In this document: positions 9,248-16,109 of the stretch, piece by piece
How the letters are laid out: the number at the start of each line of letters is the position of its first letter
Position numbering within the stretch: the stretch's first letter is position 1
Assembly: GCF_001476655.1 (NCBI RefSeq)
Contig: NZ_LDRT01000056.1
Location: 1 to 37,124 of the forward strand
DNA: 37,124 nt
Direction of reading: 5' to 3'
Origin: Microbacterium testaceum
GTDB taxonomy: Bacteria > Actinomycetota > Actinomycetes > Actinomycetales > Microbacteriaceae
Made by a program: the position numbers and the translations under genes
The notes under the pieces: model-generated
The model's database searches: none
Told to the model about the DNA's origin: nothing
Seen by the model: only the letters and a program-made list of their open reading frames with translations

Positions 9248-9263
9248 GATGCGCGCGCGCATC
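9248..9263. promoter_or_regulatory. 16-bp perfect palindrome upstream of the methyltransferase
   Basis: GATGCGCGCGCGCATC is a perfect palindrome centred about 42 bases upstream of the methyltransferase start, in the spacer between the two divergent island genes. Its position fits an operator that coordinates nuclease and methylase expression. No regulator gene is present in the island, so one of the island proteins or a host factor would have to bind it. Confidence 0.4.
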
Positions 9264-9297
9264 GCATCCACGTCAGCAAGCGAGGGGACACCGAGGC

Positions 9298-10185
9298 GTG
9301 CCAACTACCCTTTCGATCCCGGCCACGCGCCGATACGGTACCCACTCGCCGCTTCGTTACCCCGGCGGCAAGGCAGCCCTCGCCGGGCTCTTTGCGGACC
9401 TGATCGCTGAGCTGGGCCTTGAGAAAGCAAGGTACGTAGAGCCGTACGCGGGCGGGGCCGGCGCAGGTGTCGCGCTGCTGCGTGAGGGCTTAGTTCAGGA
9501 ACTCGTGGTGAATGACCTCGATCCGGCCGTACACTCCTTCTGGCGCAGCGTCGTTGGCGCGAACGCAGAGTTCCTATTGATGCTAGAGAAGACTCCGATC
9601 ACGGTCGAAGAGTGGCGACGGCAGCGAGAGATTTATAGGAACGCCGACACGAGCGACCCGCTTCGACTTGGTTTTGCGTTCTTCTATTTAAATCGGACTA
9701 ACCGATCCGGGGTCCTGACAGGTGGCGTGATTGGTGGGCTGGACCAGACCGGCAACTACAAGATTGATGCTCGATTCAATCGTGAAACCCTGCGAGAGAG
9801 AATAGCCGCCCTAGGTAACTTGGCGGATCAAATCACGGTACGGGACGACGACGGGCGCACAGTCATCTTGGACTACGCCGCGGACGGCAACGCCTTCTTG
9901 TACATCGACCCGCCCTACGTACGGGCTGGGTCGCAGTTGTACCTCAACGCGTTCGATGCGAGAGACCACACGAATCTCGCCTCCGTAGTCGCTGACGCTG
10001 GCGGCAACTGGGTCATGACGTACGATGAGTCACCACTCATCGAAGAGTTGTACTCAGACTTCTTCCTCTGCAGGTACGAACTGAACTACTCTGCGCGGCA
10101 CCCCGGACGCGCCCATGAGCTCATGATTGCGTCCCCAACGGTTGAGGATGCCCTCACGAAGGTGACGGCCGCTCGATCAGCATGA
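9298..10185 (+). CDS. D12-class DNA adenine methyltransferase (Dam family)
   Basis: 295 residues from GTG at 9298, with GAGGGG ten bases upstream. It transfers a methyl group from S-adenosylmethionine to N6 of adenine in DNA. MethyltransfD12 landmarks are present: RYPGGK near residue 20, the AdoMet-binding YVEPYAGGAGAG near 46-57, a NRTNRSG...GGLDQTGNYKIDARFN block, and the catalytic DPPY at residues 204-207. The target may be GATC, as in Dam and DpnII-type enzymes, but this cannot be read from sequence. Its last 32 bases overlap, tail to tail, the end of the ParB-like gene on the other strand. It probably protects the host in a restriction-type cassette. Confidence 0.9.
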   Translation: MPTTLSIPATRRYGTHSPLRYPGGKAALAGLFADLIAELGLEKARYVEPYAGGAGAGVALLREGLVQELVVNDLDPAVHSFWRSVVGANAEFLLMLEKTPITVEEWRRQREIYRNADTSDPLRLGFAFFYLNRTNRSGVLTGGVIGGLDQTGNYKIDARFNRETLRERIAALGNLADQITVRDDDGRTVILDYAADGNAFLYIDPPYVRAGSQLYLNAFDARDHTNLASVVADAGGNWVMTYDESPLIEELYSDFFLCRYELNYSARHPGRAHELMIASPTVEDALTKVTAARSA

Positions 10186-11779
10186 AGCGAACCAAGGGGA
10201 ATACCACCCGCCAGGCCTGATGCACTTGCTCGCCGGTCACATCGGTGTTGACACTGTGCGACACCAGATTGAACCATCGCCCCGACCCGGGGACGGTGCT
10301 CGCGTCGTTCTTGACTCGGTTCAAGGTCGCGATGGCGTGCGACAACTGTCCGTTGGACTTGTATTCGCTTGTAACTCGCACCATCACTTGGCTCAGCATC
10401 CCGGTTACCTCGATGCCGTTCCCCAGACCGAAGTGCTCCTTGATCGATGCCTCGATCAAAGAACGTATGAGCATTGTTGCCGCAGCCGGGAAGTCTTTGA
10501 CGTTGATCTGTCGAAGCTCCCTCCAGCGATGTTGAAGGGTAACCGGGAGTGCGCGCTCATCCACGCCGGTCATATTGAGATGTACCAGAGTGCCGGGGCG
10601 TGAGGGGCCGCGCCCTCGACGACCCGCCAACTCGTCCTCAAGTTCGAACCCGTCTTCTTCGGGGTCGGGCGTCGCATCGTTGGATTGCAGCGATCCTGAG
10701 TCATCCGCCGCGTCTTCGTCCTTGGTCTGGATGTCTCCGTTCTCACCGCCAGAATCCCCTTCAAGATGGTCGCCTGACGACAGTTCGAGCGCGGACGCCT
10801 CAACCTGCGCATCCTCCGTCACGTCTTCATCGGACCGCATTCCGTCGCCGTCGGCAAGGAACAACGCCTCCTCGGTACGCTGGGGAGAATTGCCCCCGCT
10901 CGGAGCTTCGCTCTCCGCGTCGGGCATTCCGCGCATTTCGCGCAGGAGCTTTTCATACTCCGCAGTACCAGCCTTCAATCCACGTCGGGTATTCACTTCG
11001 TTGGTCATGAAACCGGTTAATAGTCGTTCAAGCGCTCCAAGTTCATCCTGAGTGGAGGCCCACTGCACAACTCGCGCTTGGTCGTCAAATCTCAAACCGA
11101 TGAGTCCCTGAATGGTCGAATTGCGGTAGGCGTACTCGAAGGCTGACATCGTCAGCTTCGGTCCCGCAACGTAGTCCGTGAGTTCCGCAGATGAGTAATG
11201 CGTGGTGCGTAGGCGTTGACGAACTCGGCCCATACGCACGACGCGTGGCACGTCCTTGATAGCTGGGAGGGCGGCGCGTAACTGATCCAGAGTGGTGGAG
11301 CCGGTCAGTTGAGCGATGACGAACTTCGCCTGTTCGTCAAGACTCCAGGGCTTCTTCGATTGGCCGATGTGAAGTCGGGCCAGGATCGGGGCGGCGGTTG
11401 TTCGGTCTGGGAGCACCATCGCCCGAATGCGGCGGGGCAGGTTCTCCGCCTCTATGGCATATCGCTTTCGGAGTCGTTCAATCTCGTCTTGATGCGCTGG
11501 GGCAAGCGCGGGCGTCAGTAGCGCGAGGAGTGCCGAGACGCGTCGGTTTCCCTCCAGCAGGATGAACCGGTCGTCTTCCTTGACAACCAAGGGCAACTCG
11601 TTGTCCACGTACTGATCGCGCAGGATCAGGGTCGCAACTTCCTTCACGTCGGCCTCTGCCCACAGGTAGTTCATGGCAGCAGTTTCGGTCGGCTGATCGT
11701 TCGCGAACCGATAGTTGCTTACGTCCAGATGTAGATCGGCAACCTCGACAGGTTCAATCGGATACTCAACGTATGCCAT
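10154..11779 (-). CDS. ParB-like protein with acidic linker and HEPN-like C-terminus
   Basis: 541 residues from ATG at 11779, with AAAGGG five bases upstream; a longer frame to 11839 lacks this signal. Residues about 5-90 resemble a ParB/Srx fold: VADLHLDVSNYRF, then PLVVKEDDRFILLEGNRRVSAL, where EGNRRVSAL (76-84) corresponds to the ParB G-E/N-R-R box. A helical region follows to about 300. Residues about 310-400 are strongly acidic and probably disordered. The C-terminal ~130 residues are helical and contain R-x6-H (RWFNLVSH), followed by a Q-A-W-x-x-x-F-P pattern, similar to the LNxxVH...W tail of HEPN/Abi-type domains. ParB-like domains can act as CTPases or nucleases. The role here is unknown; defence is inferred from the neighbours. 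Confidence 0.65.
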   Translation of the reverse strand: MAYVEYPIEPVEVADLHLDVSNYRFANDQPTETAAMNYLWAEADVKEVATLILRDQYVDNELPLVVKEDDRFILLEGNRRVSALLALLTPALAPAHQDEIERLRKRYAIEAENLPRRIRAMVLPDRTTAAPILARLHIGQSKKPWSLDEQAKFVIAQLTGSTTLDQLRAALPAIKDVPRVVRMGRVRQRLRTTHYSSAELTDYVAGPKLTMSAFEYAYRNSTIQGLIGLRFDDQARVVQWASTQDELGALERLLTGFMTNEVNTRRGLKAGTAEYEKLLREMRGMPDAESEAPSGGNSPQRTEEALFLADGDGMRSDEDVTEDAQVEASALELSSGDHLEGDSGGENGDIQTKDEDAADDSGSLQSNDATPDPEEDGFELEDELAGRRGRGPSRPGTLVHLNMTGVDERALPVTLQHRWRELRQINVKDFPAAATMLIRSLIEASIKEHFGLGNGIEVTGMLSQVMVRVTSEYKSNGQLSHAIATLNRVKNDASTVPGSGRWFNLVSHSVNTDVTGEQVHQAWRVVFPLVRFMLIERPSPS

Positions 11780-11982
11780 GCGTGCCCTTTCCCGCGGCTC
11801 ACTAGCAGTCTGGCAGTTGTAGACCCGACACATAGCCATCCACGACGGCTCTTTACGGAACGATGTTCGATATTTGGGGCGACTCGAAACTCGGCGAGGC
11901 CGCAGGCGAAGGCTCTACCTTGGGCAGCGGAGAGATGGACGCGAGGGCCGAAGGAGCAGAACTGAGCTAGACACTCTAGATT

Positions 11983-11996
11983 CCCGGAGTTCCGGG
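11983..11996 (-). terminator. hairpin downstream of tRNA-Val
   Basis: CCCGG-AGTT-CCGGG forms a 5-bp stem just downstream of the tRNA 3' end (tRNA on the minus strand), followed on that strand by AATCTAG. It lies inside the island edge and could end the tRNA transcript. Confidence 0.35.
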
Positions 11997-12001
11997 GTGT
12001 G

Positions 12002-12041
12002 CGGTGGTGGGCCCTGCCGGGATCGAACCGACGACATCCAC
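12002..12041 (-). repeat. right attachment repeat, inside tRNA-Val
   Basis: Forty bases identical to 8036-8075. It covers the tRNA 3' end including encoded CCA and three further bases, and reaches into the 3' strand of the anticodon stem. This is the usual core position for tyrosine-recombinase integration in tRNA genes. Confidence 0.9.
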
Positions 12042-12080
12042 GGTGTAAACGTGGCGCTCTACCAGCTGAGCTAAAGGCCC
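12005..12080 (-). tRNA. tRNA-Val(TAC)
   Basis: Minus strand, 76 bases with encoded CCA. Acceptor GGGCCTT pairs with AGGGCCC; D arm GCTC/GAGC; anticodon stem CCACG/CGTGG around loop TTTACAC, giving anticodon TAC (reads GUA); T arm GTCGG-TTCGATC-CCGGC. It is intact despite serving as the island integration site, because the island supplied an identical 3' end. Confidence 0.96.
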
Positions 12081-12094
12081 GGGATGCCTCGAGT

Positions 12095-13372
12095 CTAGCG
12101 GCCGAGGGACAGCGCGCAGACGTCGACGAGGAACGCGTACACCGCGACGCTCGGATCGGCGATGAGTTCGTGCGCTCCGCCGGCCGGGGGAGTCACGCGC
12201 TTCCAGCCGCGGCCCGGGATGATCACGTCGTAGCGCTCCACCCCGGATCCCTGGACGAGCACGTCGGTCCACGGGCCGGTGTCGGCGTGTACGGCGTCCT
12301 CGAGGGCGGCGGTCGTCACGGCCGGCGCGCCGGGGTCGTCGATCGGCCAGAACGGGGACAGCCCGATCCACGCGGCGACGAACGTCGGCAGGTGCTCGGG
12401 GACGATGAGGGCGTGGTGTCGACGTTCAGGGTCGGCCGTCGCCGTGCCCGCGTGCAGCTCGGCGATCGACGGGTCGTGCGAGACCACGATGCCGCGCGGG
12501 CCCGCGAAGGCGACCAGCACCGCGGCGACCCCGCCGCGCCGAGCGCGGACCACGAGCACCGGGCGTGGAGAGCCGAGCGCGGAGGCGACGGCGGTGCCGG
12601 CGGGCGTGAGCCTCGACGCGTCGTCGATGAAGCCGGCTTCGGCGAGCTCGGCAGCGGCATCCGTCCCGCGCACCCGCCGGGGGAGCGACGCGGATCCCCC
12701 GCGGATGCGCGCAGCGCCTGCGCGGAGCTCCGTCAGCGCCGCCGCGGAGACGACGGGAGCGGTCGTGGTCAAGGCCGGGGGAGCGAAGGCCGTGAGGTCC
12801 TCGAGCGGGAAGCCGACGCGTCTCGAGGCATCGGCGTCGACCGGCGCGGCGCCCACGGCGCGAGCGGCGGCCTCGACCTCGGCAGGGTCGGCGGTGAGTC
12901 GCAGCTGCGCGGCGATCCACGAGAACACCGGCCTCATCATGCCGAGCTGCGCGGGCGTCGCGCTCGCGGAGAGGTGCACGTGATGCGTGCCCGTGGCCCA
13001 GACCGTCTTGGTCACGACGACGTCCGTCATCTCCACCGGGTACACGAACGTGATGTGTCGCGCGCGGGCGAGGGTGGCATCCGGGTCCTCGTCCCACAGA
13101 TCGACGCCCAGCACACGGGCGCCGGGGTGCTGCCGGCCCGCGGCGAGGAGCGCAGCCGCGGAGGCATCCGTCAGGGGTGCCGTGCTCTCGACCGCCGTGA
13201 GCACGAGGTTCGGCTGGAAGCCGGGCTGCTCCTCCCGCAGGGTCAGCACGAGCTCGGCACCGTCGTACTCCGAGGCGACGAAGCTGTCGGGGTAGAGCAC
13301 GCTCGCGTGGGTCGTGGACGCTTCGCGCACCTCGGGTGCGGGCGTCCGCTCGTCGGTGGTGGAGAACTTCAC
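12095..13372 (-). CDS. T7SS-operon protein, possible LpqN/EspG-like
   Basis: 425 residues from GTG at 13372, overlapping the stop of the preceding gene as GTGA. No signal peptide or membrane segment is seen, so it is cytosolic. Residues about 20-190 (RARHITFVYPVEMTDVVVTKTVW...) resemble the Mog1/LpqN-type strand-helix fold. Residues about 190-425 (ALTELRAGAARIRGG..., then alternating strands) could be an EspG-type chaperone fold. Both assignments are weak and rest on pattern only. Last gene of a four-gene operon with two WXG100-like proteins, so a substrate chaperone or immunity role is plausible. It ends 15 bases from the tRNA-Val 5' end. Confidence 0.5.
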   Translation of the reverse strand: MKFSTTDERTPAPEVREASTTHASVLYPDSFVASEYDGAELVLTLREEQPGFQPNLVLTAVESTAPLTDASAAALLAAGRQHPGARVLGVDLWDEDPDATLARARHITFVYPVEMTDVVVTKTVWATGTHHVHLSASATPAQLGMMRPVFSWIAAQLRLTADPAEVEAAARAVGAAPVDADASRRVGFPLEDLTAFAPPALTTTAPVVSAAALTELRAGAARIRGGSASLPRRVRGTDAAAELAEAGFIDDASRLTPAGTAVASALGSPRPVLVVRARRGGVAAVLVAFAGPRGIVVSHDPSIAELHAGTATADPERRHHALIVPEHLPTFVAAWIGLSPFWPIDDPGAPAVTTAALEDAVHADTGPWTDVLVQGSGVERYDVIIPGRGWKRVTPPAGGAHELIADPSVAVYAFLVDVCALSLGR

Positions 13373-13698
13373 GCCTGTCCGCCCTTCGTCGACGCCTCGC
13401 CCCGCCAGGCGCGGTACCACCGCGGCAGAAGGAAGCGCGGCATCCAGAACACGCCCATGATGGCCACGAGCAGCAGAAGGGCTGCGACAACGATGAGGGC
13501 GGCGAACGCCGCCGGCGAGTACGGGTTGACGAGGAGGCCGACCGCCGCCGTCAGGAACGCCGCACCGAGCCACAGCCAGGCGAATCCGATCGTGCTGCCG
13601 AAGCCGCGGCGAACGCGCATCCAGCCCTTCCAGCGGCCGGAATAGGCGACAGCGCCGAGGACGAGGAAGACGACGCCGAGGAGCAGGCCCGCGGTCAC
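13369..13698 (-). CDS. small membrane protein of T7SS-like operon
   Basis: 109 residues from GTG at 13698. Three membrane segments are visible: residues about 2-20 (AGLLLGVVFLVLGAVAY), 36-57 (IGFAWLWLGAAFLTAAVGLLV) and 62-85 (AAFAALIVVAALLLLVAIMGVF). The C-terminal tail RWYRAWRGEASTK is basic and probably cytoplasmic. It overlaps both neighbours by 4 bp (GTGA), so translation of the operon is coupled. Function unknown; it may anchor or export the adjacent substrate, or protect against it. Confidence 0.75.
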   Translation of the reverse strand: MTAGLLLGVVFLVLGAVAYSGRWKGWMRVRRGFGSTIGFAWLWLGAAFLTAAVGLLVNPYSPAAFAALIVVAALLLLVAIMGVFWMPRFLLPRWYRAWRGEASTKGGQA

Positions 13699-14921
13699 AG
13701 CAGGTTTCCCTGCGCCTGCGGCTCGACCCCGATCGGGCCGGGTGCCATGATCTCGACGTTCTCCTGGCGGATGTCGTCCATCACGTCTTGAGCGATCTCC
13801 TGACCGCCCCACCCGCCCAGGACACCGCCGATCACCCCACCGATGACGCCGCCGATCACCGTACCCGGCCCGGGGAAGATCGACCCGATGCTCGCGCCGA
13901 GCAGGGCGCCGCCCCACGCGCCTCCCGCTCCACCGGCGACGGAGGAGCTGCCGATGACGAGCGTGTCGACCGCGGCCTCTTCCTGACGCTGGTCCTCGGA
14001 CCATTCCGGATGCCGGGTGAGGGTGTCGTTGTAGCTCTCGCCGTAGACGCTCCAGTAGGTCAGCCCCGCACCGAGAAGCCCCAGCCCCTTGCCCACGCGT
14101 CCCGCCCAGGCCGGCGGCGTGCCGACCGAGTCGGGGGCGAACTGCGGTTGGCCGTTCCATCCCGGCAGACCCGAGATCCGCGGGGGAGCGTCCGGAAGGA
14201 GGTTGCTCTCGAGCATCCACGCCCCCGAGGGCCGCTGGACCCAGACCTGCCCGTCGATGAGGCTGCGCCGCCAGGTCGGGTTGATCTGCCCGGCCGTGAG
14301 CGTGATCTCATCGGGGAGAAGGGCTCCGGGGCCGGGGACCATCAGCGTGCCGCGGTAGCGCGTGAGCAGCTCGGCGGCCAGACCCTGCACCCCCGATCCG
14401 GCGTTTCCGTTGACGATCTCGAGGCCGTCGTTCAGGGCCCAGGATGCCGAGGTCCGCAGCGCCCGGAGAGCTCGCGCGCATTCCTGGTCGGCGGCGGTCA
14501 CGTCGGTCTCGAAGAGCGCCCGCGTGCGGCCGACCTCGAAGGACGTCGGCGCGTCCGGATCACGGTCGGCCGTCGGGAGCGCGGACTGTTCGTCGACGGT
14601 CTGAAGGTCGGCGAGCAGGGCGGCGCGGCGTGTCTCGAGGGAGGCGAGCGTGTCGGCGTAGGTCCGCAGGGCCGAGACGGCCGACGACAACGCGGAGGTA
14701 AGTTCGTCGGCGGCGAGCGGCAGGGGCGCCATCGCGGCGTAGGCCGTCTGGGCTTCGGGCGCCTCGTAGACCGCGCTGAGCCCGCTCCAGGTCGTCGTGA
14801 TGTCGGTGACGGCGTCGTCGAGTCCGCCGAGCACGCCGGCGAGCGTGTCCGCCGCCGCCGACACCGCGGTCGAGCGGGGGACGGCGACAAGGGTCGCGGT
14901 CGACAGCGTGGGCGTGCTCAC
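13695..14921 (-). CDS. WXG-like protein with C-terminal glycine zipper
   Basis: 408 residues from GTG at 14921, again a GTGA overlap with the gene before it; the much longer frame upstream runs antisense through other genes and is rejected. The N-terminal ~180 residues are Ala-rich helical hairpins with a W-S-G turn (TTWSGLSAVYEAPEAQ), like WXG100/LXG secreted proteins. The middle is a globular region with YWSVYGESYNDTLTRHPEWSEDQ. The C-terminus has a long glycine zipper: GGAGGAWGG, then GGVIGGVIGGVLGGWGG. Glycine zippers of this kind insert into membranes in several secreted toxins. A secreted membrane-active effector is a reasonable inference; the target is unknown. Confidence 0.6.
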   Translation of the reverse strand: MSTPTLSTATLVAVPRSTAVSAAADTLAGVLGGLDDAVTDITTTWSGLSAVYEAPEAQTAYAAMAPLPLAADELTSALSSAVSALRTYADTLASLETRRAALLADLQTVDEQSALPTADRDPDAPTSFEVGRTRALFETDVTAADQECARALRALRTSASWALNDGLEIVNGNAGSGVQGLAAELLTRYRGTLMVPGPGALLPDEITLTAGQINPTWRRSLIDGQVWVQRPSGAWMLESNLLPDAPPRISGLPGWNGQPQFAPDSVGTPPAWAGRVGKGLGLLGAGLTYWSVYGESYNDTLTRHPEWSEDQRQEEAAVDTLVIGSSSVAGGAGGAWGGALLGASIGSIFPGPGTVIGGVIGGVIGGVLGGWGGQEIAQDVMDDIRQENVEIMAPGPIGVEPQAQGNLL

Positions 14922-15232
14922 GGTTCCCATCCGTTCAGCGTGGACTGCGTCTGCGCGGCCATGTCGTAGTCGGCGTGGTCGTACAGCGCGATGACGCTCT
15001 CCGTGGTCTCGGTGACCGTGCTGACGTGCCGCCGCATCCCGGCGAGGCGGATGAGGAACGGGTCCGCGGCGACCTCGGCGAGGGCCGCGGACGTCTCGCC
15101 CTCTCCCACGGCTGTCTGAGCCGTATCGAAGGCGTTCGCGGTCGCGGTCACGACGTCGTCGATCGCCTGGGCGTGTTCGTCGGCGGTGCGGCAGACGGCG
15201 CGCGCCTGCGCGGGGTCGATGCTCCATGTCAC
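14918..15232 (-). CDS. WXG100/DUF6507-like small secreted protein
   Basis: 104 residues from GTG at 15232. It begins TWSIDPAQARAVCRTADEHAQ and is helical throughout, with a turn near residue 55 and a Y-DHADYDMAAQ tail, like the ESAT-6/WXG100 superfamily and DUF6507-type partners. It heads the operon and overlaps the next gene by GTGA. Its layout mirrors the small protein at 31137-31505, which precedes the DUF1023 hydrolase. It probably serves as secretion partner for the protein encoded downstream. No EccC-type secretion ATPase is in the window. Confidence 0.6.
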   Translation of the reverse strand: MTWSIDPAQARAVCRTADEHAQAIDDVVTATANAFDTAQTAVGEGETSAALAEVAADPFLIRLAGMRRHVSTVTETTESVIALYDHADYDMAAQTQSTLNGWEP

Positions 15233-15307
15233 GGTGATGGCATCCCTTCATCCGGGGGTCCGTGTGTTCCAGGCTACCGAGGGCGCGGCGGTGTCCGACC
15301 CGCGCGG

Positions 15308-15313
15308 TAGCGT
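15308..15313 (+). promoter_or_regulatory. -10 box, probable leaderless start
   Basis: TAGCGT lies 7 bases before the GTG at 15321 with no Shine-Dalgarno sequence between, matching the leaderless pattern seen at several genes here. Confidence 0.4.
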
Positions 15314-15320
15314 GGACTTC

Positions 15321-16049
15321 GTGAACGCCGACCCCGCCGACCAGCGCAAACTGCTCGATCTCGCCGACCTCGATGCCCGGATCCGGCACGACGTACGCGT
15401 CGCCGGCAACCCGCCGCAGGCGGCGGAGGTGCGCGATCTGATCGCTCAGCGTGCCGCGCTGACGCAGGAGCTGTCGAGCCGGGCCAACGCCCGCGACGAC
15501 CTCACCGCCGAGATCGCCCGCCTCGAATCCGACGTCAAGGTCGTCGACGCCCGTATCGCACGCGACACCGAGCGCCTCTCGGCGTCTTCGAACCCCAAGC
15601 AGGCGCAGGGCTTCGAGAGCGAGCTCACCGCCCTCGCCCGCCGCAAGAGCGACCTCGAAGACCTCGAGATCGCGCTGATGGAACGCCTCGAGAGCGCCGA
15701 TGCCGCCGTCGCCGAGCAAGAGGCCCTGATCGCCGAGACCAACGCCCGCGGGGCCGAGCTCAGTGCCGAGGCCAAGCGCGTCGTCGCCGAGGCCACCGAG
15801 CGCCTCGAGGGCGCGCGTCGCGACCGCGAGGCCGTCGCCGGTTCCGTCCCTGCAGATCTCGTCGCCCTCTACGAGCGCCTGGCCGCGCGCGGGAACGGCG
15901 CGGGCCTGCTGCGCGGGGGTGCGTGCGAAGCCTGCCGCATGGTGCTGCCGCCGAGCGACCTCGCGAACGTCCGCCGCGCGCAGACCGACGAGGTCGTGTT
16001 CTGTCCCGAGTGCGGGGCGATCCTCGTGCGCACCGAGGAATCGCGGTGA
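15321..16049 (+). CDS. coiled-coil C4 zinc-ribbon protein
   Basis: 242 residues from GTG at 15321, preceded by a leaderless-type -10 box; upstream in-frame starts fall in the divergent WXG100-like gene. Residues about 30-170 form a long coiled coil rich in Ala, Glu, Arg and Leu. The C-terminus has CEACRMVLPPSDLANVRRA...VVFCPECGAILV, two CxxC pairs forming a zinc ribbon (zf-RING_7 type). Related proteins (Rv2229c in M. tuberculosis, HP0958/FlgZ in Helicobacter) bind nucleic acid or act as chaperones; in actinobacteria it usually sits by a NIF3-family gene. Its stop is in the same frame as the polymerase gene that follows. Confidence 0.88.
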   Translation: MNADPADQRKLLDLADLDARIRHDVRVAGNPPQAAEVRDLIAQRAALTQELSSRANARDDLTAEIARLESDVKVVDARIARDTERLSASSNPKQAQGFESELTALARRKSDLEDLEIALMERLESADAAVAEQEALIAETNARGAELSAEAKRVVAEATERLEGARRDREAVAGSVPADLVALYERLAARGNGAGLLRGGACEACRMVLPPSDLANVRRAQTDEVVFCPECGAILVRTEESR

Positions 16050-16109
16050 ATCGCGCTGGCGTCCGCGGCGTCTGACGCGGTCCTCGTCGCCCGCACGCCC
16101 ACCGGAGAC

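Larger units (their letters stand above)
8036..12041. mobile_element. tRNA-Val-associated genomic island without integrase
   Basis: A 40-bp perfect direct repeat bounds this block (8036-8075 and 12002-12041). The right copy is the 3' part of the intact tRNA-Val gene and the left copy is an isolated fragment of it. This is the signature of site-specific integration into a tRNA 3' end. The interior is visibly less GC-rich than the flanks. It carries three genes (PD-(D/E)XK-like, D12 methyltransferase, ParB-like). None resembles an integrase, excisionase, relaxase or replication protein. Removing the block would leave DUF1345, tRNA-Val and the gene at 12095 as direct neighbours. Confidence 0.85.

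Noticed and set aside
8036..12041. Hidden integrase or excisionase in the island
   Set aside because: I checked the frames in the island for tyrosine-recombinase R-H-R-Y or serine-recombinase patterns and saw none; the unused frames are shadows of the three genes.
11999..13645. Plus-strand open frame of 548 codons over tRNA-Val and the 425-residue gene
   Set aside because: It begins inside the tRNA and runs antisense to an operon with coupled overlaps; the product is Arg/Gly-rich without domains.
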